Source of the DNA: JBGPFS01 sp041483455
Lineage (GTDB): Bacteria > Chloroflexota > Limnocylindria > Limnocylindrales > CSP1-4
Direction: 5' to 3'
DNA: 6,100 bases
Assembly (NCBI GenBank): GCA_041483455.1
Contig: JBGPFS010000160.1
Location: 1 to 6,100, forward strand
The notes beneath the pieces are model-generated. The model did no database searches and had not been told where the DNA came from. It worked only from the letters and a program-made list of their open reading frames with translations. Shown in pieces: positions 4,993 through 6,100 of this stretch (position 1 is the stretch's first letter; each line of letters begins with the position of its first letter). A program made the translations under genes and the position numbers.

Positions 4993-6100
4993 TGGCCGGG
5001 AACGGCGCCGCGGCCGGGAACGGCCCTGCGGGCGGGCCGGCTCGCCGGGTCGTCGTCACCGGGATGGGCGCCGTGACGGCCCTCGGCCACGACCTCCCTT
5101 CGACCTGGGCGGGCCTGGTTGCCGGCCGCTCGGGGATCCGCCCGATCGCGGCCTTCGACCCGGCCCGGCTGACCAGCCGGATCGCGGGCGAGGTCCAGGA
5201 CTTCGACCCGAGCGGCGTCCTCGACCGCAAGGAGATCCGGCGCACGGACCGCTACGTCCAGCTCGGGCTCGTGGCCGCCCGCGAGGCGCTCGATTCGGCC
5301 GGCCTGCCCGGCCGCCTCGAGGGCGCGCTGGCCGAGGCGACCGGGGTCATCCTCGGGACCGGCCTCGGGGGCGTCGGCACGCTCATCGAGCAGATCACGA
5401 CGAACGCCGTCCGGGGGCCCGACCGGATCAGCCCGTTCTTCATCCCGATGGCGATCCCGAACGTCGGCGCCGGCCAGCTGGCGATCGCCTTCGGGGCCCT
5501 CGGGCCGAACTTCGCCACGGCCTCCGCCTGCGCCACCGGCGGCCACGCGATCGGCGAGGCCTGGGAGACGATCCGGCGCGGCGACGCGGAGGTCATGCTG
5601 GCGGGCGGCGCCGAGGCCGGGATCTTCGAGGTGCTGGTCGGTGGCTTCTGCGCGATGCGCGCCCTCTCGACCCGGAACGACGAGCCGGCCCGCGCCTCGC
5701 GCCCCTTCGACGCGGGCCGCGACGGGTTCGTGGCCGGCGAGGGCTCCGGGGTCCTCGTCCTCGAGGCGCTCGACCATGCCCGGGCCCGCGGGGCGGAGCC
5801 GCTCGCCGAGCTGATCGGCTACGGCGCGACCGCCGACGCGAGCCACATCACCCTGCCGGCCCCGGGCGGGATCGGCGCGGTCCGGGCCGCGCGCCGGGCG
5901 CTCGAGAAGGCGGGCCTGGGCGCGGACGAGATCGACCACGTCAACGCCCACGCGACGTCGACCCCGGAGGGCGACAAGGCCGAGCTCCAGGCGATCTGGA
6001 CGATCCTGGGTCCGACGGCGGGCCGGGTCCCCATCACCGCCAACAAGTCGATGATCGGGCACGCGCTCGGGGCCGCCGGGGCGATCGAGGCCGCCACCAC
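4992..6100 (+). CDS. fabF: 3-oxoacyl-[acyl-carrier-protein] synthase II, 3'-truncated
   Basis: FabF condenses malonyl-ACP with a growing acyl-ACP. The frame stays open from the ATG at 4992 to the window edge (369 codons), about 40-50 residues short of the family's usual length. After a Gly/Ala/Asn-rich N-terminal extension (2-17), VVVTGMGAVTALG (20-32) begins the thiolase fold. ATASACATGGHAIG (176-189) holds the nucleophile Cys180, ALSTRNDEPARASRPFD (224-240) and RDGFVAGEGSG (243-253) are typical of the family, and NAHATSTPEGD (318-328) holds catalytic His320. NKSMIGHALGAAGA (351-364) holds Lys352 and the second catalytic His357. The usual HGTST reads HATST, a variant also known in mycobacterial KasA-type synthases. 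The start overlaps the phosphoesterase stop (TGATG), with GGGAAG 11 nt upstream. No acpP gene precedes it within the window. The assignment to FabF rather than FabB rests on the overall motif match and is strong. Confidence 0.94.
   Translation, partial: MAGNGAAAGNGPAGGPARRVVVTGMGAVTALGHDLPSTWAGLVAGRSGIRPIAAFDPARLTSRIAGEVQDFDPSGVLDRKEIRRTDRYVQLGLVAAREALDSAGLPGRLEGALAEATGVILGTGLGGVGTLIEQITTNAVRGPDRISPFFIPMAIPNVGAGQLAIAFGALGPNFATASACATGGHAIGEAWETIRRGDAEVMLAGGAEAGIFEVLVGGFCAMRALSTRNDEPARASRPFDAGRDGFVAGEGSGVLVLEALDHARARGAEPLAELIGYGATADASHITLPAPGGIGAVRAARRALEKAGLGADEIDHVNAHATSTPEGDKAELQAIWTILGPTAGRVPITANKSMIGHALGAAGAIEAAT

Noticed and set aside
4950..6062. Minus-strand frame opposite fabF (370 codons)
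   Set aside because: The + strand here encodes a clear FabF with all catalytic residues. The antisense product has no family signature.

Overview
The window is a stretch of very GC-rich bacterial chromosome that is coding almost end to end on the + strand. It carries seven tightly packed fatty-acid synthesis genes: accD (5' end cut off), accA, an accB-like gene, accC, fabZ, a calcineurin-like metallophosphoesterase gene, and fabF (3' end cut off). Junctions are overlaps or gaps of 3-31 nt (ATGGTTGA, TGATG, ATGA, TGATG), so this is almost certainly one translationally coupled operon. I see no promoter, terminator, RNA gene, mobile element or CRISPR, and no gene-free stretch over 31 nt.

Organism: G/C-dominated third codon positions and Gly/Ala/Arg-rich linkers indicate a high-GC bacterium. 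The acetyl-CoA carboxylase (ACC) is the four-subunit type with a separate biotin carboxylase. Typical Actinobacteria instead use a fused biotin carboxylase/carrier alpha chain. A high-GC Chloroflexota-like lineage is my best guess, but it is inference from gene organisation, not a match to a reference.

Layout: 1-687 is the AccD C-terminal part, 680-1681 AccA, 1685-2386 the AccB-like protein, 2386-3756 AccC. Together these would make malonyl-CoA from acetyl-CoA. Then 3788-4246 is FabZ (3-hydroxyacyl-ACP dehydratase), 4243-4992 a YfcE/MJ0936-type phosphoesterase of unknown substrate, and 4992 to the window edge FabF (3-oxoacyl-ACP synthase II). FabZ and FabF work in the elongation cycle that consumes the malonyl units.

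The main surprise is the AccB-like protein. It has the usual carrier layout (N-terminal helix and strand, long linker, C-terminal biotinyl-type barrel), but the position of the biotin-accepting lysine of the AMKM motif is a glycine (Val-Leu-Gly-Ile, G173). The entire C-terminal domain contains no lysine, and the loop that forms the 'thumb' in E. coli BCCP is shortened. It cannot carry biotin by the normal chemistry, although it sits between catalytically intact AccA/AccD and AccC. The closest analogy I know is the plant BADC proteins, non-biotinylated BCCP paralogues that regulate plastid ACC. Either a true BCCP is encoded elsewhere and this is a regulatory or scaffold subunit, or this ACC works in an unusual way.
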